DNA of 64,000 bases from Acetanaerobacterium elongatum. Lineage in GTDB: Bacteria > Bacillota > Clostridia > Oscillospirales > Ruminococcaceae. Below the pieces are notes generated by a model. That model searched no databases and was not told where the DNA came from. It saw nothing but the letters and a program-made list of their open reading frames with translations. The DNA lies in the NCBI RefSeq assembly GCF_900103835.1, contig NZ_FNID01000002.1, forward strand, positions 62,001 through 126,000, in the 5' to 3' direction. The position numbers and the translations under genes were made by a program. Of this stretch, positions 57,595 through 64,000 are shown piece by piece. Numbering within the stretch: the first letter of the stretch is position 1; the number at the start of each line of letters is the position of its first letter.

Positions 57595-58590
57595 ATGCCA
57601 AAAGCGAATATGCGTGATGTAGCAAAATATGCAAATGTTTCGGTCGCCACGGTGAGTCATGTTATCAACAATACTCGCTTCGTAGCAGAAGAAACGCGTC
57701 AGCGGGTTTTAGCCAGCATAGTGGAGCTTGGCTACAGCCCCGATGCCATGGCACGCATATTTAAGACTGGCCGCAAAAATTTGATTGGGTTTATTGTGCC
57801 GGATATAGCTAATGAGTTCTTTTCTACTATTATAGAAGAGGTTGAGGGTGTAATAGGCAAAGAGAACTTTAAACTGATTGTATCTAATACCAAAGAAACC
57901 AAAAGCCGCGAGGCAGAGAATATCCGTGTGCTTGCAAGCGGTATTGTTGACGGCTTGATTATCGCAAGCACCATGGAGAGCTATCATGAGCTGGAAAAAT
58001 TGATTCCTGAAGGCTTGCCAATGGTATTTATTGACCGTGCTCTGCCTGACTGCCCCTGCGATACCATCACTATCTCGAATTATCAATCTGTTTATCAGGG
58101 TGTTGAAGCACTGATTCTGGAAGGACATAGTAAAATTGGTTATATTACCGGTCTGCCTCGTCTTTCCACAACAGCAGAGCGTCTGTCAGCCTATCGAGAT
58201 GCTATGGAAGCATATCACCTACCGGTGGAGGAAGGCTTTGTTCAAACAGGTGATTCTATGAGCAAAAGTGCTGTGCTGCATGTGGATGCTTTAATTGGAA
58301 TTGGCTGTACGGCATTAGTGGTTTCCAATAACGTAATGGCGGATGATGTTTTATATTATCTTAATGAAAAAGATATTAAGATTGGGCGGGATATAGCCAT
58401 ATTAGGCTATAATGACGGAGATCGGGTTAATTACAATATGCGTCGTATGCATATGGTACGTCAGCCCACCGTCGCATTGGGCAGAACAGCTGGGCAACAA
58501 ATTTTGGACCGGATTGCAAATGTGAATTTGCCTGTTCGTCATACCATGCTGCAATCCACTTTTGTAAAAAGGGAGAATATAGTAAAGTAA
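57595..58590 (+). CDS. LacI-family transcriptional repressor
   Basis: A 331-residue regulator. The N-terminal helix-turn-helix is ANMRDVAKYANVSVATVSHV with the hinge helix following (RQRVLASIVELGYSPDAMAR). The C-terminal sugar-binding domain resembles RbsB (NLIGFIVPDIANEFFSTII, then GYITGLPRLSTTAERL). It is divergent from the sugar operon and three AAACGxTTAC-type operators lie between them, so it very likely represses that operon until its sugar or sugar phosphate is present. Start ATG 57595 with GAGGTG. Confidence 0.92.
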   Translation: MPKANMRDVAKYANVSVATVSHVINNTRFVAEETRQRVLASIVELGYSPDAMARIFKTGRKNLIGFIVPDIANEFFSTIIEEVEGVIGKENFKLIVSNTKETKSREAENIRVLASGIVDGLIIASTMESYHELEKLIPEGLPMVFIDRALPDCPCDTITISNYQSVYQGVEALILEGHSKIGYITGLPRLSTTAERLSAYRDAMEAYHLPVEEGFVQTGDSMSKSAVLHVDALIGIGCTALVVSNNVMADDVLYYLNEKDIKIGRDIAILGYNDGDRVNYNMRRMHMVRQPTVALGRTAGQQILDRIANVNLPVRHTMLQSTFVKRENIVK

Positions 58591-58904
58591 TACACGCAAG
58601 TATCAATCTTTTTTATAATTTAGTTCAAACATTTCTTGCTGCACCATTACAGCTTGTTTGAAATTTCAGACAAATTAACAGAAACGGCCGCACTATTAAA
58701 AGAATCAATAGTGCGGCTTCAAATTATATTATTGGCTTGGTGTTTTGATATTTTTGCTCCAATTTACGTTCGATGCTGGAGTTTACACAAAATGCGGGAT
58801 ATACCCAATAAGCGCTTATACCCTTGCACTTTCAACCATAGCGTCTATTCTGTTCATAGACATGCTCTCGCTGGTTGATCTTACCGGAGGAGGCTTAACC
58901 TTGC
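58591..58904. other. Spacer with a terminator hairpin and a possible membrane-gene relic
   Basis: GCCGCACTATT (58687-58697) pairs with AATAGTGCGGC (58707-58717), a likely end of the lacI transcript. From about 58745 a plus-strand frame reads FDAGVYTKCGIYPISAY and TLALSTIASILFIDML, which looks like the remains of a membrane protein but has no RBS and runs into the next gene. No known gene is identified. Confidence 0.4.
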
Positions 58905-60068
58905 CTAATCAACTTCCTGCCGCTGGGTTCCGTCTATGCTTACTTTGTAAAATATGTAATCCCCCGCACACTCCTGATAATAAATCGCGTTATCCACTAT
59001 ATTAATCTGCTGGCACCACTTGTAATCACATAGTTTTGTGCGACCGGTTCCATCTGTTTTAATCTTATAAATCTTGTTCTGATCAAACTCATTGGAGTAA
59101 TACACCCAATCACCTACAACATTAACAGCAACACTGCCATCGTCACAAAGCTTCATATTGCCTGTGCCGTCAATCTTTATTCTGTTGAGCTCACCTAAAC
59201 TGGATTCATTGTCATAATAAATCCAGCCGTCGGCAACGTTTATATTATAGGTACTTGAAGCGCATACCACATTGCGCCCGGTTCCATCTGTTTTAACGGT
59301 ATATATCTTATATCCGTCAGCCCAATTGATATAGTATATCGAATCCCCGTCAACACACATACCATAGGCTCGGTCATTGATGAGCTGTGTACGCTGAGTT
59401 CCATCTGTGCGCATTCTATAGATGAAATTATCGTTGGCGCTTATATAATAGATCCAATCTCCTATTACAGTGGTCTTCAAGCTTTGATCATCGTTGAGTT
59501 TTGTGCGCTCGGTGCCGTCCGTGCGGATTCTATAAATTTTATAATCATCTGAGCCATTCTGATAATAAACCCAGCCATCCAAAACGTTAATGCTCGCGGC
59601 GTTTAAAAAACCGTCGGTATCGTCGCTCAGCTTGGTTTTTTCAGTACCATCCATGCGGACTTTATAGATCTTATTCTTATCCGCAGGGTTACGGTAATAC
59701 ACCCAGTCTCCATCCTGAGCAGCCTGCCCGTTGTTTGATATATTCCCCACCGTATTACCTCTGCCTGATTGTGCAGCTTTTGAAGCAGTTTCGGTTGCAG
59801 AAGAAACCGGAGCCACATCCTGTTGGGCAGAAGAATCAGTGTTGCTGGTACTGGAATTTGCAAGCGAGCTGTTACTGGATGCAGAATTTCCAGTCATTAC
59901 GGTATTGGAATGATCTTTTTCAACCGAGGCTGCATCTTGTTCTGTCGAGGGCAATAAAGAAGCAGCCCCATTATTATTTGCCGGATTACAAGCCTCCAAC
60001 AGTATACAAGTTAACAATGCCAACGCAAGGAAAATGCAGCGCCAAACCGGATACATAAACCGCTTCAA
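58905..60068 (-). CDS. DUF5050-like beta-propeller lipoprotein
   Basis: A 387-residue lipoprotein (signal peptide, lipobox LLEAC, Cys 27) with a Ser/Asn/Ala-rich spacer to about residue 115. The rest is a chain of about six to seven repeats of the form W(V/I)YY-N..D..KIYK(V/I)-(R/K)TDGT-R-KL, one every 40 residues. This is the DUF5050/LRP1-like beta-propeller seen in clostridial surface proteins; ligand unknown. The start is TTG 60068 with AGGGAGGG seven bases upstream; ATG 60056 is farther. A related domain is found in the partial gene at the end of the window. Confidence 0.82.
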   Translation of the reverse strand: MKRFMYPVWRCIFLALALLTCILLEACNPANNNGAASLLPSTEQDAASVEKDHSNTVMTGNSASSNSSLANSSTSNTDSSAQQDVAPVSSATETASKAAQSGRGNTVGNISNNGQAAQDGDWVYYRNPADKNKIYKVRMDGTEKTKLSDDTDGFLNAASINVLDGWVYYQNGSDDYKIYRIRTDGTERTKLNDDQSLKTTVIGDWIYYISANDNFIYRMRTDGTQRTQLINDRAYGMCVDGDSIYYINWADGYKIYTVKTDGTGRNVVCASSTYNINVADGWIYYDNESSLGELNRIKIDGTGNMKLCDDGSVAVNVVGDWVYYSNEFDQNKIYKIKTDGTGRTKLCDYKWCQQINIVDNAIYYQECAGDYIFYKVSIDGTQRQEVD

Positions 60069-60134
60069 TTGTAAGCCCTCCCTAAGTTGTTTCCGTTATA
60101 AAAATCATACTCTTACGAATAAAATCTGTCAATC

Positions 60135-60200
60135 TGTGACAATTGTGTGTTAACCCATCTGTCACACTTTTCTTGATATTTAGTCTAATAATGCTATAAT
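60135..60200 (+). promoter_or_regulatory. Promoter and inverted repeat upstream of the XRE regulator
   Basis: TTGATA (60173-60178) and TATAAT (60195-60200) are 16 bases apart. TGTGACA (60135-60141) and TGTCACA (60160-60166) form an inverted repeat with an 18-base spacer, between the two divergent genes, and may bind the XRE protein. Confidence 0.55.
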
Positions 60201-60236
60201 ATAACTTATAAGGCTTATATAGGGGAGAGAAATAAC

Positions 60237-61727
60237 TTGGACAGCTTTGCGGCTTATCTCAAGGAACTTATAGAAAAATCCGGCATCTCAATACAAAAAC
60301 TCTCGTCGCTTTGCGGTATTGAGCGAACCTATCTTCACAAGATGCTCAGCGGGGAGCGACTGTGTCCTGACACGGAAGCTGTAAAGCGCATTGCAAAGGT
60401 GCTGATGCTTGACCTGCAGCAAACAAAAAAGCTGGAGGAGAAATACCTGATTGCCAAGATGGGCGAGGAGGTTTATGCGAGGCACAGGCTTGTAAAATCA
60501 CTGATTGAGAGCTTTGACAATCCTGTAGTTCCCCGTAGCCCGTGGTCCATAAGCTCCGACACAGCCATTCTTGATTTTAACGGGGATGTAAAGCCGTTAC
60601 AGGGTATGGAGGAAGTTAGCCGCTTTGTAAAGGCGGTGGTGGAGCAAGAATCCGCCAAGGAAAACGGTGTGATACGGATACTGGCACAGCCGGAGTATAC
60701 CTTTCTCACAGAGCTGCTTGCCCATATCGGGCAGACAAAGCAGGAAGTTTCAATCATTCACCTGATGTGCCTGCAGCGGAATATAAGCGAACAAAGTGAC
60801 AACCGCTATAATCTGCAACTGCTCTCTCACCTCGTGCCGCTGATTACTTCCGTATGCAACTACCAGCCGTATTACTATTATGACGATGTATATGCACACA
60901 TCAATATCGCCAGCGTTCTGCCATATCTGATCATTACCGAAACATATGCGATGAGTATCTCCGCCGACGCAAGCAGCGCGCTGGTATGTCGGTCTCAAGA
61001 ACTGCAAGGATTCTATCTTGGTCAATTTGAAAGAATACTTGCTCAGGCGCAACGAATGATTAACCGTCTTGACTCTCCAATGGCACTTTTTTCAGAATAC
61101 GGGCAGCCGGACAGCGTTGACAATATGCCAGGATATTCTCTATTCGTGGAGCCTTGCTTTGGGCATTTCTTAACGGCAGATATTGTCCTTAAATATATGT
61201 CCCCAAGCCTGAAGGCTGATGAAAGTATAGTACAGTGGATGACGGCGCAATCAATAGAAAAGGACATTGTCCGGAAAGCCGAATGCTATCGGATATCCTT
61301 TTTTCTCACCGAAGGTTTGGACAGTTTTATTCAGTCGGGTCGTGTTCGAGAACTTCCGCCGGAATTCTACACCCCGCTGGATAAGCTGTGCCGGTATAAG
61401 TTGCTCCGAAGCCTGTATGAGCAATCGTCACTGGGTAAGTATTTGCCTGTAATCGTAAACCCTCAGACCTTCCGGCTCCCAAGAAACCTTATCATAGGAA
61501 GCTTTCATCAGGATTCTATTACCTTTACATACATATCCCCTGCACAGGGAATGCTCATTTTCTCCTTTCATGAACGTAGCGTGGTACATGCCATCCTTTC
61601 CTTCCTGCTATACCTCAAGGAAAGTGAATATGCTTTACCCCACGAGGAAACGATGGCTATCATACGCGAAAAGGTTGTTGCGTTGGAAGAAGAGCTTAAC
61701 CTTCCACCAGAGCAGCGTATACAGTAA
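60237..61727 (+). CDS. XRE-type HTH regulator with large unknown C-terminal domain
   Basis: A 496-residue protein with an N-terminal XRE helix-turn-helix (LIEKSGISIQKLSSLCGIER, TYLHKMLSGERLCPDTEAVK, residues 12-55). The remaining 430 residues have no motif I know; they are soluble and mixed in character, with SPMALFSEYGQPDSVDNMPG and a C-terminal IREKVVALEEELNL helix. Large XRE proteins of this style often act as transcriptional regulators with a sensor part. The start is TTG 60237 with GGGGAG as RBS. It is divergent from the DUF5050 lipoprotein and could control it. Confidence 0.75.
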   Translation: MDSFAAYLKELIEKSGISIQKLSSLCGIERTYLHKMLSGERLCPDTEAVKRIAKVLMLDLQQTKKLEEKYLIAKMGEEVYARHRLVKSLIESFDNPVVPRSPWSISSDTAILDFNGDVKPLQGMEEVSRFVKAVVEQESAKENGVIRILAQPEYTFLTELLAHIGQTKQEVSIIHLMCLQRNISEQSDNRYNLQLLSHLVPLITSVCNYQPYYYYDDVYAHINIASVLPYLIITETYAMSISADASSALVCRSQELQGFYLGQFERILAQAQRMINRLDSPMALFSEYGQPDSVDNMPGYSLFVEPCFGHFLTADIVLKYMSPSLKADESIVQWMTAQSIEKDIVRKAECYRISFFLTEGLDSFIQSGRVRELPPEFYTPLDKLCRYKLLRSLYEQSSLGKYLPVIVNPQTFRLPRNLIIGSFHQDSITFTYISPAQGMLIFSFHERSVVHAILSFLLYLKESEYALPHEETMAIIREKVVALEEELNLPPEQRIQ

Positions 61728-61740
61728 CCTTACAGAATAA

Positions 61741-61784
61741 ACAAGGCCGCCTTTACCGTAATTTTCGGAACAGGCGGCCTTTGT
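61741..61784. terminator. Terminator between XRE gene and zinc-ribbon genes
   Basis: CAAGGCCGCCT (61742-61752) pairs with AGGCGGCCTTTG (61772-61783), with a 19-base loop that can pair weakly. It lies between convergent genes. Confidence 0.75.
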
Positions 61785-61790
61785 TGTAGT

Positions 61791-61871
61791 CTACTGCTTC
61801 GCGCCACATTTACGGCAAAAAGAAGCTCCTGCAACCACATTTGCCCCACATGAAGGACATAATTTTGGCAT
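61791..61871 (-). CDS. 26-residue zinc-ribbon micro-ORF
   Basis: Directly after the next gene upstream, the minus strand encodes MPKLCPSCGANVVAGASFCRKCGAKQ in two readings of under 20 (MPKLCPSCGANVV, AGASFCRKCGAKQ). It has two perfect CxxCG knuckles. It starts seven bases after the stop of the 62259-61879 gene, whose own end is a similar zinc ribbon. The RBS is weak, so it may be made by re-initiation, or be a duplicated ribbon left by a former fusion. Confidence rests on the conserved Cys pattern only. Confidence 0.45.
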   Translation of the reverse strand: MPKLCPSCGANVVAGASFCRKCGAKQ

Positions 61872-61878
61872 TTCCGGG

Positions 61879-62259
61879 TTATTTTTTTTCTCCGCAGCTT
61901 GGGCAAAATAAATCATCTGTAGAAATGAGTTTATTACATTTTGCGCACAGAATACTTTTTTGTGTTAATGTTTGGTTAGGTACAGCTTGTGCCGCATATT
62001 GCTGAGGCTGAGGTTGTGGCGAATAAACATGAATCTGCTGAATTTCTTTTTGCTGAGGCCTTTTGCTTAGATACCCTACCAACAAAAAGATTACTCCAAG
62101 AATAAGCGCAGCAATACTACAGTAAAAAACCATGTTTACTGTAGCGGTGTCGCCTCCCAATGCGCTGTTCCATTTATATTCCATTGTATCCCGCTGTGTC
62201 AACGCATAGATAAGAAAACCACCTCCACCTATAGATAGCAACCATCCGAAAGCTTTCAC
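61879..62259 (-). CDS. Two-helix membrane protein with C-terminal zinc ribbon
   Basis: A 126-residue protein with membrane helices at about 3-20 (FGWLLSIGGGGFLIYAL) and 43-65 (MVFYCSIAALILGVIFLLVG), a Gln/Pro-rich linker and a C-terminal zinc ribbon (CAKCNKLISTDDLFCPSCG). The start is GTG 62259 with AAGGAG seven bases upstream. Function is unknown. It lies 51 bases after a larger membrane protein gene and likely shares its transcript; zinc ribbons recur in several membrane proteins of this window. Confidence 0.7.
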   Translation of the reverse strand: MKAFGWLLSIGGGGFLIYALTQRDTMEYKWNSALGGDTATVNMVFYCSIAALILGVIFLLVGYLSKRPQQKEIQQIHVYSPQPQPQQYAAQAVPNQTLTQKSILCAKCNKLISTDDLFCPSCGEKK

Positions 62260-62310
62260 TCCAATTCTCCTTCCATTTACATTGATATTTGATTATCTTG
62301 AAGCAGTCTA

Positions 62311-64000
62311 TCATGAAACCCGCTGCTTACCTGAACCATCCGGATGGATTCTATACAGACGGTTTTCATCATTCCTGTTGCGATAATAGAAATAATCGTC
62401 AATCAGTGCCAATCCGCCGCGTCCGCCATCATTCCAAATACCAGCGTTATCATCAATAAGTATCTGTTCACTGCCGTCAAGATTTATGCTGTTTAATCCT
62501 GTACCTTGAACAAAATAAAGTTTATTCTTATAGATCTGTAACGCGCCACCACCATATGAATCACATGAAACAAGCTTTTTACTGTCTTTGCTGTCGGTAA
62601 TGCTAGTAGACATTATACTAAGACTGTTAGTCCACCAATTTGATGAATATTCTTCGTAAATTCTGTCATTTGCAATTAGTATAGAGTAAAAATCATCAGT
62701 TGCAGTTTTAATTTGAGACTCTGCAGTGCCGTCAAGATTACATTTAAAAACATTATTATCCTTTGTTGCATAATAAATAGTTTCCTCATAAATCCTGAAC
62801 CATTGAATGTTCTTTCTGTCAACAACTACTTTGCGCCCGGTTCCGTCGGTGTTTACCGAGTAAAGCTTATTGTCGTCGGAAGAATTCAAATAGTACATTA
62901 TACTACCTTTAACAACGAGGTTGTTTACACTGTCATTAGTAACTTTGGTAAAATCGCTGCCGTCATTTTTTACTCGATAGAGTTCATGATTACCGTAGTT
63001 ATCTTTTCTAAAATATAGGTATTGTCCTATCACATTAAGATCTAGGACAGAAAAGGTAGTTTCAAGCAACTGGGTTTTTTGAGATAAATCCTTCTTTATA
63101 CGGTAGATGCCGTTATCTGCAACATAATATATCCAGTCTCCCTGGTATGTAATATTGAGCATTGTAGAGAAATTCTGCGGCTCACACCCGATGGTATTCA
63201 CTACCCCATCGTCAAGCAGCACCTCGTTTACCGGCGTATATCCTTGTTCTTTCTGTTGCTGTTGCTTTTGCACCATCGCGGAAACCGTATTTGCCAAGTT
63301 TGTTAGCTCCGTATCGTTCGGCAAAACAGCAAGTGCATCGTTGATGAGATTCAGTTCGCTTTCATATTCCTTCTTTTCCTGCAGGCTGTTGGCTTGTTCC
63401 ATCACAGCTTTTTTGTATGCCTGTGCCGCCTGTTCCTTCAGGGATTTAATCTGAAGATAGCATGCGTCATTCTCCGGAACATTGGCCGCCTGCTGCAGAA
63501 CCTGCAGATTCTCGCCGCTGTCGTAAAGCGATTGAATGTTAGCAAGCCTATCCTTGGAATACTTGATTTCAGAAATATTAGAGATTCTGGTATCTACATC
63601 AGAATAATTTAGTATACCAAGCTTCTTGATATTGTTCATCTGCTCAATAGTGGAGTCATAATCAGTCGTACCGGCTGTATAGGCTGCCTCGATGGAATCA
63701 AGCTGAGTGATTAAAGCAGCTTCGGCCGCCTTACAGTAACCTTCGTTATCCTCAATACGCTCATCATAAATCTCCAGTGCTTCGCCGTAATCCTTTGCTG
63801 CTATTGCAGCGGTAAATTCCTTCACGGGGTTATGCAGGATATTGTCGTAAGCCCACTTTCCGGCTACACCAAATCCGGCTAACACCACCAGAATAATAAT
63901 CACCGCAACAAACTTACCGGCACCACCCTTTTTTTGGGGGGCTTGTACGGCAGGCGGGGCGGGTGGGGCTTGTACTGCTGTTGCCGTTATGGAATCACTT
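62311..64000 (-). CDS. DUF5050-like membrane protein (N-terminus beyond the window)
   Basis: The frame is open from the TGA-side end at 62311 to the window edge, so the start is missing. At the visible N-terminus there is a Pro/Ala/Gln-rich linker (QAPPAPPAVQAPQKK), then a membrane helix (FVAVIIILVVLAGFGVAG), a helical TPR-like region (about 150 residues, FTAAIAAKDYGEALEIYDER) with coiled coil (QKQQQQKEQ) and then a DUF5050-like beta-propeller with repeats such as GDWIYYVADNGIYRIKKD and KLYSVNTDGTGRKVV. By analogy with its neighbours a zinc ribbon may lie in the missing start. The same propeller type forms the lipoprotein at 58905-60068. Confidence 0.78.
   Translation of the reverse strand, partial: SDSITATAVQAPPAPPAVQAPQKKGGAGKFVAVIIILVVLAGFGVAGKWAYDNILHNPVKEFTAAIAAKDYGEALEIYDERIEDNEGYCKAAEAALITQLDSIEAAYTAGTTDYDSTIEQMNNIKKLGILNYSDVDTRISNISEIKYSKDRLANIQSLYDSGENLQVLQQAANVPENDACYLQIKSLKEQAAQAYKKAVMEQANSLQEKKEYESELNLINDALAVLPNDTELTNLANTVSAMVQKQQQQKEQGYTPVNEVLLDDGVVNTIGCEPQNFSTMLNITYQGDWIYYVADNGIYRIKKDLSQKTQLLETTFSVLDLNVIGQYLYFRKDNYGNHELYRVKNDGSDFTKVTNDSVNNLVVKGSIMYYLNSSDDNKLYSVNTDGTGRKVVVDRKNIQWFRIYEETIYYATKDNNVFKCNLDGTAESQIKTATDDFYSILIANDRIYEEYSSNWWTNSLSIMSTSITDSKDSKKLVSCDSYGGGALQIYKNKLYFVQGTGLNSINLDGSEQILIDDNAGIWNDGGRGGLALIDDYFYYRNRNDENRLYRIHPDGSGKQRVS

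Noticed and set aside
58745-59005. 86-residue plus-strand frame as a real membrane protein gene
   Set aside because: No RBS, it overlaps the end of the DUF5050-like lipoprotein gene, and the hydrophobic part is short; at most a relic.
1-64000. CRISPR array, insertion sequence or prophage
   Set aside because: No regularly spaced repeats, no transposase or integrase reading frames and no phage structural genes were seen anywhere in the window.

Overview
The window looks like chromosomal DNA of an anaerobic, motile Gram-positive bacterium of the Clostridia, most likely the Oscillospiraceae/Ruminococcaceae side. This rests on an NADH-linked [FeFe]-hydrogenase operon with a Rex-like site, strong AGGAGG-type ribosome binding sites with frequent GTG and TTG starts, lipoprotein signal peptides, YtrA-type GntR, YnzC (DUF896) and a SpoIIID-like relic (spore-former ancestry), and two chemotaxis receptors. 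The assignment is an inference; there is no rRNA to test it. Base composition looks like roughly half GC, lower from about 49.4 to 60 kb.

Layout. 1-3.0 kb: end of a branched-chain amino acid ABC transporter (livH partial, livM, livG, livF), with a palindrome-rich spacer and an in-frame insertion in livF. 3.1-4.8 kb: purine permease with a hairpin leader. 4.8-6.5 kb (minus): DNA repair group (ogt, HhH glycosylase, an unknown Ser-rich protein). 6.7-8.5 kb: ABC exporter. 8.5-10.7 kb (minus): two ATC-hydrolase-like paralogues and a flavodoxin-type reductase behind a long structured leader ending in a terminator. 10.8-16.8 kb: small Gly/Cys protein, WYL regulator, Fic protein, an ABC/GntR self-regulated operon, a HIRAN protein with a hairpin over its RBS, GNAT, tRNA-Ser(CGA). 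17-25.2 kb: WG-repeat protein, then a 1,706-residue alpha-2-macroglobulin-like lipoprotein overlapping a transglutaminase-like lipoprotein. 25.3-27.5 kb: a DUF6323/DUF6179-like pair behind a promoter lying in an inverted repeat. 27.5-31.6 kb (minus): GNAT, MgtC, YnzC, MATE, rhomboid-like protein.

31.8-37.2 kb (minus): hndA, HATPase, hndB, hndC, hndD hydrogenase operon, giving NADH-linked H2 metabolism. 37.4-42.0 kb: LuxR regulator, zinc-ribbon membrane protein and a large polytopic/coiled-coil protein. 42.05-42.19 kb: a possible stand-alone structured RNA. 42.2-49.4 kb: AEC transporter, MCP, GGDEF-EAL protein, MCP. 49.5-50.2 kb: gene graveyard (amidohydrolase tail, frameshifted SpoIIID-like HTH). 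50.3-58.6 kb: sugar catabolic operon (rbsBAC-like ABC importer, VOC protein, PfkB kinase, two CE1-type esterases) with a divergent LacI regulator and matching operators. 58.9-64 kb: DUF5050-like lipoprotein, an XRE regulator and zinc-ribbon membrane proteins, the last running off the end.

The best candidates for something undescribed are the attenuated leader RNA of the ATC-hydrolase operon, the orphan RNA near 42.1 kb, the RBS-masking hairpin of the HIRAN gene, the macroglobulin/transglutaminase pair, and the sugar operon with duplicated esterases and an embedded VOC protein.
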